Below are positions 62,701 through 64,000 of a stretch of 64,000 nucleotides of DNA, one piece after another. Origin of the DNA: Rhodopseudomonas palustris HaA2 (GTDB taxonomy: Bacteria > Pseudomonadota > Alphaproteobacteria > Rhizobiales > Xanthobacteraceae); NCBI RefSeq assembly GCF_000013365.1, contig NC_007778.1, positions 248,001-312,000 on the forward strand. The letters are read 5' to 3'. A program made the position numbers and the translations under genes. Position 1 is the first letter of the stretch; the number at the start of each line of letters is the position of its first letter. The notes under the pieces were generated by a model. The model had not been told where the DNA came from. It saw only the letters and a list, made by a program, of their open reading frames with translations, and did no database searches.

Positions 62701-63105
62701 TCACGACAGCAGCCGGATCAGCATCGCGATCAGCGCCAGCAGCGACACCAACCAGGCGATGCTGCGGGCGAACGGAATCTCGATGATGTAGAGCGGCGCG
62801 TACAGCACCCGCGCGACCAGCCAGATCACCGCGGCGGTCGCCGCATAGCCGCCGGTCTTGCCGGTGACGGCCAGCGCCAGCGCCAACGCGACGAAGGCCG
62901 GATAGGTCTCGAGCAGATTGCGGAAGGCGCGCGCCGCACGGCCGGCGAACCGGCCCTGCGCCACTTTGCCTTCATCGCGGGGACCGGCCTGATACGGACC
63001 GCCCAGCTCCATCGTGGCCGGGATCGACGCCAAGAACATCTGCCCGATCAGCAGCACGACGCTCCAGCCCAGCACCACGATCTCGGTCGGCATCGGCTGC
63101 ATCAT
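62701..63105 (-). CDS. MAPEG-family membrane protein
   Basis: About 134 residues; ATGs at 63105, 63102 and 63093 are possible starts, the second best spaced from GGGGGGA. Four spans and the MAPEG-type RAFRNLLETYPAFVALALAL segment (Arg and Glu/Tyr of the glutathione-site motif) are visible. Family members are glutathione-dependent membrane enzymes or of unknown function. It follows odhB after about 57 bases. Confidence 0.83.
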   Translation of the reverse strand: MMQPMPTEIVVLGWSVVLLIGQMFLASIPATMELGGPYQAGPRDEGKVAQGRFAGRAARAFRNLLETYPAFVALALALAVTGKTGGYAATAAVIWLVARVLYAPLYIIEIPFARSIAWLVSLLALIAMLIRLLS

Positions 63106-63162
63106 GTCCCCCCAATCCGCTTCGACGAAACGCCGGCTTTCCTGCCCGTGTCGACGTCGCTC

Positions 63163-64000
63163 TTACAGATCCAGCACCAGCCGGGCCGGGTCTTCCAGGC
63201 TTTCCTTGACGCGGACCAGGAAGGTCACCGCTTCCTTGCCGTCGATCACGCGGTGATCGTAGCTGAGCGCCAGATACATCATCGGCCGGATTTCGATCTT
63301 GCCGGCGACGACCACCGGCCGCTCCTGGATCTTGTGCATGCCGAGGATCGCCGACTGCGGCGCGTTGAGGATCGGCGTCGACATCAGCGAGCCGTAGATG
63401 CCGCCATTGGTGATCGTGAAGGTGCCGCCCTGCATTTCCTCGATCTTGAGCTGGCCGTCGCGGGCGCGCTTGCCGAAATCGGCAATGCCCTTCTCGATCG
63501 CGGCGATCGACTTCTCGTCGCAATCGCGCACCACCGGCACCACCAGGCCCTTGTCGGTGCCGACCGCGACGCCGACATGGTAGTAGTTCTTGTAGATCAA
63601 ATCGGTGCCGTCGATCTCGGCATTGACCGCCGGGATGTCCTTCAGCGCTTGCACGCAGGCCTTTGTGAAGAAGCCCATGAAGCCGAGCTTGGCGCCGTGC
63701 TTCTTCTCGAACACGTCCTTGTATTGGCTGCGCAGCGCCATGACGTTGGTCATGTCGACCTCGTTGAAGGTCGTCAGCATCGCGGCGGTGTTCTGAACTT
63801 CCTTGAGCCGGCGCGCGATGGTCTGGCGCAGCCGGGTCATCTTGACGCGCTCCTCGCGCGCGGCATCGTCGGCCGGCGACGGGGCGCGGACCTGGACGGC
63901 GGCGGCGGGCTGGTTGACCGGGGTCGGCGCCGACGCCGCCTTCTCGATCGCCGCCAGCATGTCGCCCTTGGTGACGCGGCCGTCCTTGCCGGAGCCCGGC
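63163..64000 (-). CDS. odhB: 2-oxoglutarate dehydrogenase E2, succinyltransferase (5' end outside window)
   Basis: The C-terminal 278 residues are in the window. The right edge cuts the gene inside the peripheral-subunit-binding domain ([15 protein letters not shown]). After an Ala/Pro linker, the catalytic domain carries [32 protein letters not shown] and the active-site [32 protein letters not shown] and [20 protein letters not shown] fit succinyl- rather than acetyltransferases. The lipoyl domain and sucA should lie to the right. Confidence 0.94.
   Translation of the reverse strand, partial: PGSGKDGRVTKGDMLAAIEKAASAPTPVNQPAAAVQVRAPSPADDAAREERVKMTRLRQTIARRLKEVQNTAAMLTTFNEVDMTNVMALRSQYKDVFEKKHGAKLGFMGFFTKACVQALKDIPAVNAEIDGTDLIYKNYYHVGVAVGTDKGLVVPVVRDCDEKSIAAIEKGIADFGKRARDGQLKIEEMQGGTFTITNGGIYGSLMSTPILNAPQSAILGMHKIQERPVVVAGKIEIRPMMYLALSYDHRVIDGKEAVTFLVRVKESLEDPARLVLDL

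Overview
The window is GC-rich, densely coded alphaproteobacterial chromosome. Several things point to the Nitrobacteraceae (Bradyrhizobium/Rhodopseudomonas group), most like Rhodopseudomonas, though no 16S gene is present to confirm it: the run rplU-rpmA-GNAT-obgE-proB-proA-nadD-rsfS-rlmH-envC-ctpA, an F1-only atpHAGDC operon beside priA and rlpA, an odhB-lpdA cluster, and families of short palindromic repeats resembling those of that group. There is no phage, transposase, CRISPR array or rRNA.

Region 1 (1-8557) is a peptide-type (Dpp/Opp) ABC transporter operon read leftward. An AtzG/AtzE-like amidase pair sits between its two ATPase genes, and the joints are ATGA overlaps. A second, closely related substrate-binding protein is transcribed divergently. 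Between the two binding-protein genes lie two back-to-back sigma-54 (-24/-12) promoters, which suggests nitrogen-responsive scavenging of an amide compound.

Region 2 (8878-21656) is a second ABC transporter operon followed in the same direction by an AMP-forming acyl-CoA ligase, a single-chain biotin-dependent acyl-CoA carboxylase and a MaoC/hotdog protein. A divergent GntR/FCD regulator has an inverted-repeat operator in the shared intergenic region. It reads as a complete route: import an acid, activate it, carboxylate it, hydrate or dehydrate it.

Region 3 (21680-30084) is a bo3-type quinol oxidase operon (cyoABCD) running on into SURF1 and a RegB/RegA (ActS/ActR) redox two-component system. 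A 23-bp perfect palindrome separates cyoA from a divergent MFS transporter.

Region 4 (30279-35738) holds two GNAT acetyltransferases, tRNA-Ser(CGA), rplU-rpmA, two very small ORFs with strong ribosome-binding sites, a DMT permease, and a ROK-family protein whose motif order is circularly permuted.

Region 5 (35922-49213) is the conserved obgE-proBA-nadD-rsfS-rlmH-envC-ctpA-yibQ-rppH block, then a glycosyltransferase, a UDP-glucuronate decarboxylase and a second RppH-like Nudix protein.

Region 6 (49397-64000) has the F1 ATP synthase operon with palindromic repeats between its genes, rlpA, priA, xerC, a DUF4337 protein, and a leftward cluster odhB (cut by the window edge)-MAPEG-SDR-lpdA-membrane protein.
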